Counted from the first letter of the stretch, positions 35,894 through 47,435 are shown. The stretch is DNA of 64,000 nt from Amblyomma americanum (GCF_052857255.1 NC_135498.1:112710223-112774222); one strand, 5' to 3'. Numbers and translations are program-made. Notes: a model not told the origin generated them from the letters alone.

Positions 35894-36375
35894 CTCATGC
35901 GCAGCGCGAGCCGTTCGGAATGCACCACGTGTCACGTTTAACTCATGCAGCAGCGCGAGCCGTTCGGAATGCACCACGTGTCTCGTGCAACTCATGCAGC
36001 AGCGCGAGCCGTTCGGAATGCACCTCGAGTCTCGTGCAACTCATGCGCAACGCGAGCCGTTCTGAATGCACCACGTGTCTCGCGCAACTGATGCGCAGCG
36101 CGAGCCGTTCGGAATGCACCACGTGCCTCGTGCAACTAATGCGCAGCGCGAGCCGTTCGGAATGCACCACGTGTCTCGCGCAACTCATGCGCAGCGCGAG
36201 CCGTTCGGAATGCACCACGTGTCTCGTGCAACTCATGCGCAGCGCGAGCCGTTCGGAATGCACCACGTGTCTCGTGCAACACATGCAGCAGCGCGAGCCG
36301 TTCGGAATGCACCACGTGTCTCGTGCAACTCATGCAGCAGCGCGAGCCGTTCGGAATGCACCACGTGTCTCGTGC
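35894..36375. repeat. Ten-copy 48/49-bp minisatellite, each with an E-box
   Basis: Ten tandem units built on 'gcgcgagccgttcggaatgc' and 'accacgtgtctcgtgcaact'. Nine of the ten contain CACGTG, and the third has CTCGAG in that place. Long frames on both strands (the repeats SASRSECTTCLVQLM and VVHSERLALRMSCTR) follow from the period being a multiple of three and need not be coding. The array begins 180 bases upstream of the gene 2 ATG. Confidence 0.95.
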
Positions 36376-36489
36376 GCCCCCTATCCGATTAAGTTTTTTT
36401 CCTTACTGTGAACGCTTAATGGCGCATTGGCCGCGAATTTACGGTTCAAACCCCTCCACGGCGTTCGCGTTTCGTTAGAGGAGGAACGC

Positions 36490-36930
36490 AACAGAGAGAG
36501 AGAACAACATTATTTGCCACTTGGGGGTTGGGAGTTAGGGGGCAGGTGGGCCACACGTGGGAGTGACGTCTTGAGCCCACGATAAGAGTGCCAGTTTAGT
36601 CTTCTTGTCTGATCTAGCAAGAAGTTGGATCCAACCCTCCAAGCAGGGAGCTGGCTGTAAAGTTTGTGGAGGCGGGTTACCCTCACATACCCGCAGGATG
36701 TGCGCCTGAGTGTCAAACACTCCCTGTAGTAAGGACAGGCGGGGTCGTATTCCCCGTCAGTGATGACGTATAGCCTCGAATGACTGAGAATCGAATTGCT
36801 CTGCAGTCTGCGAAGCATGGTGGCTTGCTGTCGGTCGAGGTCGGGGTGCGGAGGCGGGTACACACATCTTGTACACTGATTGTGTGGATGCACTCCCGGC
36901 AGTCCCGAAATATCAAGTTATCCCTCCTGA
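36490..36930 (-). mobile_element. Non-LTR retrotransposon C-terminal fragment
   Basis: Minus-strand frames show LDRQQATMLRRLQSNSILSH, then DPACPYYRECLTLRRTSC (knuckle with one Cys changed), then WIQLLARSDKKTKLALLSWA. This is the C-terminal domain after RNase H. The 3' end is followed by a CTCTCTCT tail (36494-36503 on the minus strand). Confidence 0.65.
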
Positions 36931-36937
36931 CATAAAA

Positions 36938-37275
36938 GCCCTCCACTACGGCACCTCTTTCTTCCTGTGTTTCGAGGTCAGCGCACGTTAAAGATTCCCC
37001 AGGTGGTCGAAATTATTCCGGAGCCCTCCACTACGGCACCTCTCTCTTCCTTTCTTCTTTCACTCCCTCCTTTATTCCTTCCCTCACGGCGCGGTTCAGG
37101 TGTCCAACGATATATGAGACAGAAACTGCGCCATTTCCTTTCCCCCAAAACCAATCATTATCATTATCATCACTCAGTCCCTCGTTTATCCCTTCTCTTA
37201 CGGCGCGGTTCAGGTGTCGGCCGAGGTGCGAGACAGATACTGCATCATTTCCTTTCCAAAAAAACCAATTTAAAT
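36938..37275 (+). mobile_element. Cluster of Ruka-type SINE fragments
   Basis: Three partial copies in the same direction: a 28-base body piece (36938-36965), a headless copy (36975-37165) and a 3'-only copy (37166-37275) ending 'catttcctttccaaaa'. Confidence 0.8.
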
Positions 37276-38640
37276 TTCAATTTCCTTCCTGAAATTCAAA
37301 GCCAACTAAGTGCTCGTCAAGCCACTACCCAGAAATATAAATTTCATACTACAACCCAATCAAAAGCGAAATCCAACAGATTGATGCGATTATACGCAAA
37401 ACATACAAAACAGCACTCCATCTACAGCATTGCACATCCACAGAGAAGCTTTTAGCACTAGGACTTCATAACAACTTTGAAGAACTGAGGGAGGCACAAC
37501 ACGTCGCCCAGTTGCAGAGACTACAGCAGACTCCGTCTGGCAGGGAGCTTCTGCAGATGGTGGGATGCAACGAACAAATACAAGAAATCCAGCGAACCGC
37601 GACTATCCCGGACGGCATACGGGGCACAATTAGAAGTGACCCCCATCCCCAAGAACATGGACCCCAACCTACACGAAGAACGCAGAAAGGCGAGAGCCGA
37701 GTACATCCAAAAATCACTAGCCCGCCAGACAACAACGGTGTATGTAGACGCAGCCACATACCCCAAAAGGACGGGACAAAACAACCCCAACGCGGTAGCA
37801 GCTGTGATAAACTCGGACATGCGGGAAATCATCAGCGCGTCGCTACGGGACTGCACGGTCGTCGAGGCTGAAGAAGTGGCCGTCGCTCCAGCGGCAGCGG
37901 AGGGCTACCGGACTAAGCGATTCTTAACAATACTAACCGACTCTCAAACGGCATGCCGAAACTTCATGTTAGGCAGAATAGGTCACAGAACCCTCCGCAT
38001 ACTACGCTCTGGGGACCGACCTAAACAAAGCACAGAAGAAGAACCAATAAAACATAAGATAGTATGGACACCGGGACGCGCGGGAGTGGAAGGCAACCAA
38101 GCGGTCGACAGGGTAGCTCGAGGGTACACTTTTTACCGAGCTCCCCCCACAAGCGTCCTCGAGGAAGCCGAACCTGTTCCTAGATATTACTCGGCAATCT
38201 TAAACCACTACAAGGGCTGCAGGAAATGGTACCCCCCACCACATAAATCTCTCTCCAGGGAAGATGCCGTCGCCTGGATGCTGCTACAGACGGGCTCATA
38301 CTCGAATCTAAATACACTCTACAAAATACAATCCACATAATACACAGACAAATGCCCATGGTGCCATGAAACACCCACGCTCTATCAAATAACGTGGGCC
38401 TGCCAGAAAATAGAGCTGGCACCAAAAATACAATACCCGAGTGCGGAGCAATGGGAAGGAATGCTCTCCAGCGACTGTCAGGACATCCAACTTGGGCTGA
38501 TCCGGCGAGCACAGCTGGCAGCGGCATCCAGCGGAGCTCTGAACTAGGGGCAGACGACCATTGCTAAGAAGACGGACGACACCATCCGACTCCGCCAAAT
38601 TGCTCACTTACTCTCTAGAGCTCAATAAAAGTTTTCCTTC
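37276..38640 (+). mobile_element. Non-LTR retrotransposon, RT end, RNase H and C-terminal domain
   Basis: Frames show the RT end (EELREAQHVAQLQRLQQTPS near 37482-37540) and then a long RNase H frame (37636-38340). Its catalytic positions look intact: TVYVDAATY, TVVEAEEVAVA and LTDSQTACRNF, followed by WTPGRAGVEGNQAVDRVAR. An in-frame stop precedes CPWCHETPTLYQITWAC and WEGMLSSDCQDIQLGLIRRA. The 3' end is 'caataaaagttttccttcc'. It has a different 3' end from the 44.3-46.7 kb LINE. Frameshifts near 37450-37640 make it defective. Confidence 0.85.
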
Positions 38641-38880
38641 CTTCCGAGCTACACAGGTTGCTTCATCATGAACTAATCACGCGCAACCTGCACACCCTTC
38701 TTATTGTGTGAATAGTTTGTGTATATTACCTCTCACCCCCTGTGCTCTCTTCCTGTCCCCTCACCTCTTTTATTTCATTTTTTCATTCTTCCTGCTATCG
38801 ATCCCAGATGCCGGGGCAAGAAAAATCTTATCCTTCTTTTTTCTTATTATTTTAATAAACCACTTCTACTACTACACAGG
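38641..38880 (+). mobile_element. LINE 3'-UTR fragment (family of the 44.3-46.7 kb element)
   Basis: Matches the 3' untranslated tail: 'cttcctgtcccctcacctct', then 'cagatgccggggcaag', then 'aataaaccacttctactac'. It abuts the 3' end of the preceding LINE. Confidence 0.75.
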
Positions 38881-39770
38881 AGCAGACGCTAGGTTCGAGA
38901 TGAAGATTATACTAAACATTACCGAAGTAGACCCGACATCCTCTTATGTAGACGCAGCTCAACACACCCTACCACATCATTACACCGCGGCCGCCGCCTA
39001 CGGGGTGGCACCATTGGGGCAACAGCCACACTTCACGCCAACAACCTACGCAGACTGAGGGCGCGGCCATAGCCCTGACGCTCATGCATGCATGGCGCAC
39101 AAGTTCCCAACATCATGGAAACCTGCACCAACTCCCAAGCTGCGTATCGTCACTCTCAGCAAAACATTATCGCGCCAACCACCATATGCGCATTCGCATC
39201 AGCGCACACGCTTACCCAAGAGATAACTCTCTTGTGGGTTCCTGGGCCTGCACCAACCACCCGATCCCAGGTTATCAGCGAGTTCATGCCCTAGCTCGAG
39301 AACTGTATATCCCATATATCCTTCCGGGCCCCGGAAGATCGGACAACCAGACGCACGGAATAAACACCGCGAGCTGTACTCGCACATCAAGAAATCACCG
39401 CACATTACAAAAACAGTCGCTTCACCCTCCCATCTCCTCGCCATACTTTAGATTCAAAATACAGTATGGTCTGGCGGCAACTGCAGACCAACTGCTACAT
39501 TTCACCGTATACGTCATTCATCGGTACCACTCCACCTTGACCCTCCCGCTCTGCTCAACATGTGGAGCGGCCAAGGTCACCCTCGGACCCGCAACCCATG
39601 GCAGTTCCTCCAATACCCAGCCCATCCCGCTCCCCAAGAGAGGCCGCCCTGCGGGCTCATCAACCAGCTGGCCAAACATGGCTAGTGGACAGAGATATTG
39701 GTTAGGCCCAAGCCTGTGGACTCTTGTGAAAGTATGAGCTCTTCTCGAGAACATTTTGTTCTTTTGGTAA
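38881..39770 (+). mobile_element. Non-LTR retrotransposon RNase H fragment
   Basis: Starts in RNase H (SSYVDAAQHTLPHHYTAAAA, 38940-38999), followed by broken frames including VWRQLQTNCYISPYTSFIG (39465-39525), the equivalent of the C-terminal domain of the other fragments. Many stops. Same superfamily as the 32.8- and 37.3-kb fragments. Confidence 0.6.
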
Positions 39771-40611
39771 AGTAGAGCTGTTCCTCTTCCTCATTCTCCC
39801 CGGAGAACACACACGACACGTGTGTGCGGCACCATGCCAAAGTGCGCACCGACGATAGAGCATGGTGAAATCCACGCGTGCAGCGCGCGGGAACGGGAGC
39901 CGCGGGCAGACGACGCTGTTGACAGCAATGTATTTCGGTCTACAATGTCGCACGTGGGTGAGAATTAAGGGCCCCACAATCTTTGTGCACAGAATTCGCC
40001 TCACTTAGGCAATGCGTTCATTTTTTCATGAACGCTGCAATGTGTGCAGCCTAATACTGAAGGGTTGGGTTTTTTCCTGCTGCCGCTTTCACTGCAGTAA
40101 CTTATGCGCAGGTGGTTGCGGCATAAGTAAACGGCTTTTCGTGAGCGCGTTTAGAAAGCCTAAGCAACAGCCGAGAAAACTGAACGGATCCCTCTCGACT
40201 CTCTCCCTTACAGTCCAGCTCCAGTGTTCACCTTATGCTTCCGCCTTCTTTTCACCGCCGCCCCCCTTCCTCCATTTCATTCTCGCTCCGACTTCGTTAT
40301 CGCCCTCATTTCGTCTTTCAGCGAAGCAGCGCGACTCAGTGGATCCCTGAACTAAGTGCCACAACCCTGCTTTGAAGGTCAAGAGTCTGGAGCGGTGAAG
40401 AATACCAAACGCTAAACCCTTAATGGACCGAATAAATTTTTTCTGTCTCTCTCTCTCCCATCTTTCGCAGCGCTTCTCCAGACGGCTACTTAGCGGTTAG
40501 CATCCTCTGCTACTGAGACGTGTTTCGATGATTTCGTGGAAACTTATATACACTAAAATAGAGGGAGTAATTTTTAAAAGCTTAGTGTGTAGTCAGCATG
40601 GGTGGCGGTGA
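39771..40611. other. No gene supported
   Basis: Contains a CTCTCTCTCT tract at 40445-40457 and an E-box in 'acacgacacgtgtgtg' near 39815. No coding frame I can support. Confidence 0.4.
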
Positions 40612-40900
40612 TTAAAAGTTTTTATACACAGCGGAGTTCGAGACACGCAGGCCCCTGGCCCCCACAAGGCTCCACTTTACTAAAACGTCCATGTCCAGGA
40701 GGTTCATGACGCTGGCAGCCTGTGGCGATGGCTTGCTTGGCGTGGACCTCAGAGCGCACCAGTCTTTCCCAAACCTCCCGACTGGTAAGGTGCTCCAGCT
40801 TCGCGAGGGAGTGTCCGCGGGGGAGTGTCCGCCGGGAAGATAAATAAGATATAATCGGAGCTAGCTCTGGTGTGGGCGGCAGTGGGTACAACACGGGGCT
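40612..40900 (-). other. Possible coding or LINE-terminal segment, unassigned
   Basis: Two overlapping minus-strand frames look protein-like. One reads LEHLTSREVWERLVRSEVHA (in a 90-codon ORF, 40622-40894). The other ends SVMNLLDMDVLVKWSLVGAR before a stop near 40614. The stretch WERLVRSEVHA resembles the tail of non-LTR proteins, and an A-rich 'tataaaaacttttaatc' follows. I cannot decide between a LINE end and a host exon. Confidence 0.3.
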
Positions 40901-41599
40901 TGCGTGGACCTAGTGATAGCGGGATCGTAAGGAGAGGGAAATGTGGGCGTTTGGAGAGCGCCTCAAATGTGCCTGATAACTGTGGAGGGAGGCGTGGGTG
41001 AGAGGATATTGAAAGCTAAGCGCATATGCTGGAAATAGCTGACATGTGGCACCTGATATTCTAATGCGTCACCATGTATAAGTTTTCCCCAGGACAAGTT
41101 TTTCACGCCGGTAAGAGGAGAAATATTCGAAGTAAAATAATACATTGAGAATATTACTGATAAATCACAGTCTATCATTTCATGGAGAACTCAAAGGCGC
41201 TGTGGATTTTGTACCCGCTGAAACACGGTGATTGAACATACATAGCACACAAAGAAATAAATGCGTGTTTTGATAGTGGAAGTATCTTCACACCGTTTAT
41301 TATATACGTTGAGTTCAATTATCAAATACGTCTATAGGACGATCGGCAGGTACCGGAGTTGTATTGGAAACACGGGCATTGGCCAGGTGTCTCACATCCA
41401 ATTGCCCCGGCGCGAAAGTACGCGCATATATCCGGTATCCTGCGAGGAAAGCGGAAAATCATAGCACACTTGCTCATTTTTTTTACTCAGGACAACACAT
41501 GTATGGGTATCAAAAGACAGGGCTGCTGAGTAGCACGAAGTGAGGGACCTGCATTTTTAGCACTGGATTATTTGGCAGATAGCATCGAAATGTAAAGGC

Positions 41600-42595
41600 C
41601 CTACATAAATTGCGCAGAAACGCTTGCAACGCTCGTACACTACAAGCTCCCTAAGACACATGCACGCCACCAAGGGAAAAATTAAATCCATTTCACAATA
41701 CTTCCGCTCCCCAAAAACGTCCATCTGGACCACCACCCAGCTCACCGAGAAGCCAGAGCCCCGGCATTGCACAAACAATAGCATGTAAATACCAGTGCAG
41801 TCTTTTGATGACCCCGCAAAATATGCCAGTCATCAAGCGTATGCTTTGAGCGTAGTCTCCAACACATTCCATCCCACAGTTTCTGGTTCGACCAAAGCTA
41901 GATCCAAAAAGAGCAATTCTGAATTTTTCATGAGGCAGGATTACGATGCCTGCTTTCAAAATTCTCAATTCTATTGAACCCCTGACCAGATAAATTCAAA
42001 TCCTATGGGTACCTGCTCATAGGGGCAACCCCGAGAATGAAGGATCCCAAAACACAGCTCGAGCGCACGTCAATAGAACAGGGCCAGCTACAGACGAAAG
42101 CAGTGCAAGCTTGGTTACCAATAACGAAATTCCTCTCCACTATAGGGAGCAACGGCTCCAGTATACACCTCCCACTAATCCTTTTCTAGACGCAAGCAGG
42201 TAGCCTGGCGCCAGCTCTAATCCCGTACCTTTATAACCCCAGTTCATCTTGCCCTTATCCACCCCGCCCTTTTCTCCCCTGAATGCACCATCTGCGGGGC
42301 ACACAGTGCTCACCATAAGCTTTGCATATGCTTTACATCTGCTCTGAGCTCCAGCATATGCTTTACATTTGCTCTGAGCTCCAGCCTCCCTCCCAATGGG
42401 AACTCACTGCATATAGCGATAGAAGATCGCGGTGTCCAGCTCAGAACCGGCTGCACAAAAGAAGCTGGTGTGCTGTGCTCTAAGAGTTTCTGAGAGCCGC
42501 AAGCTTCCGGTCAACCTACGCGATATCGAGCCGACCCATCAGTACAGGCTGTAATCATAATTAGGCTCAAGAAACCAGTAAATGTTTTTCATCTC
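41600..42595 (+). mobile_element. Second copy of the 32.8-kb LINE fragment, more degraded
   Basis: Collinear with 32880-33660: 'gcacgccaccaaggg', 'tttctggttcgaccaaagct', 'ctttataaccccagttcatc' and 'gaatgcaccatctgcggggc' all recur. It has an extra internal segment (about 41930-42110) and a short tandem duplication of 'tttgctctgagctccagc' near 42340-42380. No frame is intact. Confidence 0.8.
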
Positions 42596-42610
42596 CTCCT
42601 TAGGAGCACA

Positions 42611-43145
42611 GCCGCCGCGGTGCCTCAGTAGATAGAGCTCGGCTACTGAGCCGGAGTACCAGGATTTGAACCAGAACGGGATGACCTCGTTTCGATGTAG
42701 GTGAAACGCAAAAAGGCCCCCGTCTGCTGCGCGATGTCAGTGCACATTTAGAATCCCAGGTGGTCGTAATTATTCCGCAGCCCACCACTAGAGAATATCT
42801 CGCTTTCTTCTCAAAAATGAACGAATCACGTGCACAACCTGGGCACATTTCTTATTGTGTAATAAGTTTGTACATTTTACTGCTCCCCCTATCCTCTCTT
42901 CCTGTACCCTCACCTCTTTCATTTCATATCTCGATTCTGCCTGCTATCCTTTATTTCCGCTGCCCCAGCTCAGGTGCTTCAGTATTGATGGCAGATGCCG
43001 GGGCTAGCAAAAATATTTTCCTTCCTTTTTACTATTATTTTTAACAAAACCACTACCACCACCTGTCACTCCCTCTTTTTTACCTTCCTTTCCGGCACGA
43101 TTAAGGTATCCACCGAGATGTGAGACACTTATTGGGCCATTTCGT
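42611..43145 (+). mobile_element. Ruka-type SINE split by a LINE 3'-UTR insertion
   Basis: Head and core at 42611-42822 and the 3' end at 43065-43145. Between them (42823-43064) is a LINE tail containing 'cttcctgtaccctcacctct', 'gatgccggggctagcaaaaa' and 'aaaaccactaccaccacc'. The undisrupted counterpart is at 33681-33935, so the insertion followed that local duplication. Confidence 0.8.
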
Positions 43146-43262
43146 TTGGCTTAGTTTATGAGTTCCTAACGTCCCAAAGAGACTCAGATTATGAGGGATG
43201 CTGTAGTGGAGGGCGCCAGACAATAGTGGAGCGCTCCATACACTGAGCCACTGCGGCGGGCT
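43146..43262 (-). mobile_element. SINE type 2, internally deleted
   Basis: Retains 'ttcctaacgtcccaaagaga' and the head 'gagccactgcggcgggc' but has lost the middle. Counterpart of 33936-34174. Confidence 0.65.
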
Positions 43263-43304
43263 TCGCGTTTCGATAAAGGCGAAGAGAACGCTTGCTTTGT
43301 TTTG

Positions 43305-43462
43305 TTACGGAAAGGAAATGGCGCAGTATCTGTATCACATCTCGACGGACACCTACACCGAGCAGAAAGGGGAGGTATAAAGGAGGGACTGAGAGAAGAA
43401 AGGAAGAAATTGGTGCTCTTGTGGAGGGCTCCTGAATAATTTCGACCGCCTGGGGATATTTA
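43305..43462 (-). mobile_element. Ruka-type SINE, 3' half
   Basis: Plus strand reads 'ggaaatggcgcagtatctgt' to 'cgaccgcctggggatattta'. It meets an oppositely oriented copy at 43462. Confidence 0.8.
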
Positions 43463-43795
43463 TGGAACCCAACAAGGCGCCAGTGTGCCGTGCTATTTCA
43501 ATTGATGTTAAAGATTGCCTGGTGGAGGAAATTATTCCGGCGCCCTCTATTTCGGATGCTTCAGTATCGATGGCAGATGCCAGGGCTAGCAAAAATCTTT
43601 TCTTTCCTTTTACTATTATTTTTAATAAAACCACTACCACCACCCTCTATTACGGCAACTCTTTCTTCCTTACTCCTTTCACTCCCTCCTTTATACCTTC
43701 TCTTACGGGTGTCCAGTTCGGGTGTCCGCCGATATATGACTCATTACTGCGCAATTTTCCTCTTCACAAAAACCAATTATAATTATTATTTTCGA
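43463..43795 (+). mobile_element. Ruka-type SINE split by a LINE 3'-UTR fragment with TSD
   Basis: The SINE is interrupted at 43555-43643 by a LINE tail ('cttcagtatcgatggcagat', 'aataaaaccactaccac'). CCCTCTATT on both sides is the target-site duplication. The SINE head is missing. Confidence 0.8.
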
Positions 43796-44088
43796 GGAAA
43801 AACACGACGCAGCCACTGTCTCACATATATATCTGTGAACACACAAACCGCGCCGTAAAGAAAGGGATAAAGGAGGGAGGATAAGAAGAAAGGAAGAAAG
43901 AGATGCCGTTGTGGAGGCCCGATAAATTTGACTACCTGTGGCCCTTTAACGTCCACTGAAGTAGCACAGTACAAGGGCGCCTTTTGCCTTTCGCCTCCAC
44001 CGAAACGCGGCCGCCGCGGTCGGGTTCGACAACAGGTAATTCGGCTCGGTAGACGGGTGTCAACCACTGACCCGCCGCGGCGGGTCCT
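43796..44088 (-). mobile_element. Ruka-type SINE, full length, diverged
   Basis: Plus strand runs from the tail near 43790 to the head 'cactgacccgccgcggcggg' at about 44085. Confidence 0.75.
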
Positions 44089-44105
44089 ATCTCCTTTCCT
44101 CAGAA

Positions 44106-44261
44106 CAATTTTAATAATAATAATTTTTTGGGTGGGAAAGCAAATGGCGCAGCTCCTGCCTCATATATCGTTGGACACCTGAACCGCGCTGTAAAGGAAG
44201 GGATGAAGGACGGAGTGAAAGGAGAAAGGAAGAAAGAGGTGCCGTAGTGGAGGGCTCCGGA
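44106..44261 (-). mobile_element. Ruka-type SINE, 3' half, cut by the LINE end
   Basis: Runs from the tail 'aataataataattttttggg' to 'gtagtggagggctccgg', where the LINE 3' end begins at 44262. Confidence 0.8.
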
Positions 44262-46718
44262 GTGGTGGTGGTGGTAGTGGTTTTATTAAAAATAATAGCA
44301 AAAGGAAGGAAAAGATTTTTGCTAGCCCCGGCATCTGCCATCGATACTGAAGCACTTGAGCTGGGGCAGCGGAAATAAAGGATAGCAGGCAGAATGGAGA
44401 AATTAAATGAAAGAGGTGAGGGGACAGGAAGAGAGGATAGAGGGAGAAGTAATATGTACAAAGTATTTAGACAATAAGAAATGTGTCCAGGTTGTGCGCG
44501 TTATTAGTTCATTTTAGAGGAATTAAATCACACACGCGCACAGCACTGTGTTGGTTACAACTGGAGTGGGGCGTCCAGTTATTAATCGTTCAAGGTAGAA
44601 CTCGCGGAGCGTTCGGTCACTGCGTGTAACTACCTGACGGAGAACAAACGGGACGTCAAGCCCGTGTGTTCGAGGAATGCACAGAGGCTCACCAATGTTC
44701 GCTCACGAGTGCGCGACCTGCCCTGCGGCCACAATAGAGCCTTGATGGAGTCTGGTATTATGCCCTGCGCCCAATGGGCCGCGAGCATATTGCGACGAGC
44801 ATCGGCGAACGCGGTACAGTGAAGGAGCAGGTGTTCTAGTGTTTCCACTGCACCGCATCCGTCGCACACATCACTCGTCGCGATTCTGTGACGCACCCGT
44901 CGTTCCCGGACCACACGCAGCCAATGCGCGCGCGGAGGACCATTGCACATTGTGACCGTGTAAGTGCGCGACAGCCGGTGGGACTGTCGATGCGCTCACC
45001 TCCCGCGATGCGTGGGTCGGGGTGCTGCTTTCGGAGATGGTCGTGGATGGCCGCACGCACGTCCTCCAGCGCAAGGGGCAGATCGCTGGCAGGTAGTTGG
45101 TGTGCAGCTGTCGCGAGGTCGTCAGCTTCTTCGTTCCCTGCGATGCCGCAGTGACCGGGCACCCACTGTGCACGCACGGCACAAAACATTCAATGCGTGA
45201 GCGAATTTCCCGCACTAGTGGGGTACCGCGGCCGTTAGATTGCAGGCGGCTGAGGGCGGCGCGGGAGTCACACAGCAGAGCACTCCTGGGCGGCGGAGGG
45301 CCGAGGGTGAGCAGAAGGTCCAGCCCGAGGCGGATCCCCATCAACTCCGCCGTGGTGGAGGAGCCCAGGAAGGCTGCGTGTTGCTGGCTGTGCAGTCGCA
45401 GGGCGGGGTTCGTTTCCACCGCAGCAAAGGAGCAGCGGTCGCGGGCCACTGAGCCATCGGTGTACACGAGGAGATGGTCCTGGAGCTCCTCGTGTATGAC
45501 GGCTCTGGCCAGCTGCTGCACAGCACAGAGGGGTGTGCTCCGCTTTCCCCCAATGCCGACGATCTCTCGCTGTACCTCCGAGGCAGCAGGCCAGGGCGCG
45601 CAGGAGCCGTAGGGGGGTGGGCCTTGGGTCAATTGCTCATACTCGAGCAGCGCCGCGCCCATTCGTGAGCGTGGGTGCGAGCGCATACGCTGCAGCAGCG
45701 AGCCGCCGTCCGGTGCGCGGTGAAGCCGGTCGATGTGATTCAATGCCCTGCGCGCTGCTTGGGGCTCAAGTGGCCACGCTCCTGCCTCGGCCAACGTTGC
45801 GGCGCACTGCGAGTTTTTGGGAAGGCCTAGGCACACGCGCAGGGACTTGCGGTGCTGAAGCTCGAGTTTCTTCCAGCACGGCTTGCGCACCGTGACGAGC
45901 GGCAGCGCATAGAGCACCGCCCCCAAAGCTGCGGCATTGTATAGTCGCAGCTCGACTTGCTGGGAGATGCCCTGGCCTCGAGCGGTGAGCTTGTGCACGG
46001 CGGCGGTGATCCTCTTCATCTTCAGACAGGCCTTGGTCGCCGCGGGGCGGAAGGAAAGGCGCCAGTCGATGTCGAGGTACCGCACCGATTTACGCCAAGG
46101 CATCGGAGTCCCGCCCAGTGACAGTGGCGCAAGATGCGCGCGCGAGCGCGAAACGCAGGCCATGGCCACCGATTTGTCCGCGCTCATCTACAAACCAAGG
46201 CCGCGCAAGCTGGCATCGATTGCGGCCAGGGCTCACTGAAGGCACCCCCGCACGCGGAACTCCTCGCCCGGTGGTTCCCGGCACGACAGAGCTATGTCGT
46301 CTGCATATATGGACATGTACACATGGTGTTGGCCGCTCGTGGGCAGGGAGGCCGACACCACCGACATGGCCACATTGAACAGAAATGGTAATACGACAGA
46401 GCCCTGCGGCACGCCCATCTCCACCCGGCGAGGTTTGGAGACCTTAACCCCTACTCGTACGCGCATGGTGCGCCCGCTCAGGAAGCCACGAACGTATCGC
46501 AAAAGGCGCCCGCTCACACCGGCCCCCTCAAGTACCGCGAGAATTGGTGCGCGGTGAACGTTGTCAAAAGCGCCCGAGACGTCCAGTGGTAGCAGCAGCG
46601 CAATCTGGCCTGCCGCCCCGACATGCTCCTGCGCTGTAACAACGTCCGATATAGTATCAGCCGTGCACCGCGTCCCACGGAAACCCGTCTGCCACTCGTC
46701 AAAGAAATCAGCCTCCGC
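44262..46718 (-). mobile_element. Non-LTR retrotransposon with RT, RNase H, C-terminal knuckle and 3' UTR
   Basis: From the right end on the minus strand: RT motifs FFDEWQTGFRGTRCTADTIS (46700), GVPQGSVVLPFLFNVAMS and the catalytic YADDIAL (46300). Then comes the C-terminal part of RT (46187-45500), followed by RNase H with LLVYTDGSVARDRC, SSTTAELMGIRLGLDLL and LLCDSRAALSRL (the three acidic residues kept). The knuckle CDGCGAVETLEHLLLHC follows. A roughly 370-base 3' UTR ends in 'aataaaaccactaccacc'. A few stops and frameshifts make it non-functional, and the 5' part (endonuclease, ORF1) is missing. Marked GC richness compared with its surroundings. Confidence 0.88.
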
Positions 46719-46900
46719 GATGTCAGTCGACGTTAAAGGATCATAGGTGGTCGAATTTATCGGACCTCCACAACGGCATGTCTTTCTTTCTTCTTTTCCT
46801 CCCTCCTTTATCCCTTTCCTTCCGGCGCGGTCCGCGTGTTGACCGATATATGTGAGACAGTTACTGCTTCATTTCCTTTCCTCTCAAATAATAATTATAA
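46712..46900 (+). mobile_element. Ruka-type SINE, 5'-truncated
   Basis: Starts at 'cgcgatgtcagtcgacgtta' against the 5' end of the LINE and ends with an AATAATAATTATAATT tail. Confidence 0.8.
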
Positions 46901-46902
46901 TT

Positions 46903-47110
46903 GGCTTTTGGGAAAAGGAAAATGGCTCAGTATCTGTACCATATATCGGAGGACACCCGAACCGGACACCCGTAGGGGAAGAGATAAGAGGGAGTGAAAT
47001 GAGAAAGCAAGAAAGAGGTGCCGTAGTGGAGGGCGCCAGAATAATTTCGTCCACCTGGGGATCTTTAACGTCAATTGCCATCGCAGAGCACACGGGCGCC
47101 TTGTTGCGTT
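46903..47110 (-). mobile_element. Ruka-type SINE, head missing
   Basis: Plus strand 'aatggctcagtatctgtacc' to 'agagcacacgggcgcctt'. Tail-to-tail with the preceding copy. Confidence 0.8.
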
Positions 47111-47435
47111 CCTTAAAGATCCCCCTCAAAACCAATTATTATTATTATTAAAGATCCCCAGTCGGTCGGAAGTAATCAGGAGTCCTCCATTTCCTTTCCC
47201 CAGAAACCAATTATTACTATTAATATAAATTTTCATTTTCAAACGCAAGAGGTGCCTGTATACTCTCCGATGTCTGTGCAAGTTAAAGATTGCCAGGTGG
47301 TCGAAATTATTCCGCAGACTGCACTGCGGCACCTCTTTCTTCTCTCACTGCCAACTTTATCCCCTTACGGTGCGGTTGAGGTGTGCACCGAGATGTGAGA
47401 CAGATATTGCGCCATTTCTTTTCCTTAAAAACCAT
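47111..47435 (+). mobile_element. Rearranged Ruka-type SINE fragments
   Basis: Contains two internally deleted pieces (47111-47220; the core joins directly to 'catttcctttcccc') and a headless copy (47262-47435). It ends just before gene 3. Confidence 0.7.

Noticed and set aside
35878..36411. 177-codon frame of SASRSECTTCLVQLM repeats and antisense counterparts
   Set aside because: The minisatellite period is mostly 48 bp, so frames stay open on both strands by construction. No flanking exon signals support coding.
45097..45612. 171-codon plus-strand frame at 45.1-45.6 kb and its neighbours
   Set aside because: They are shadows of the GC-rich LINE coding frame on the minus strand, which shows RT and RNase H motifs.
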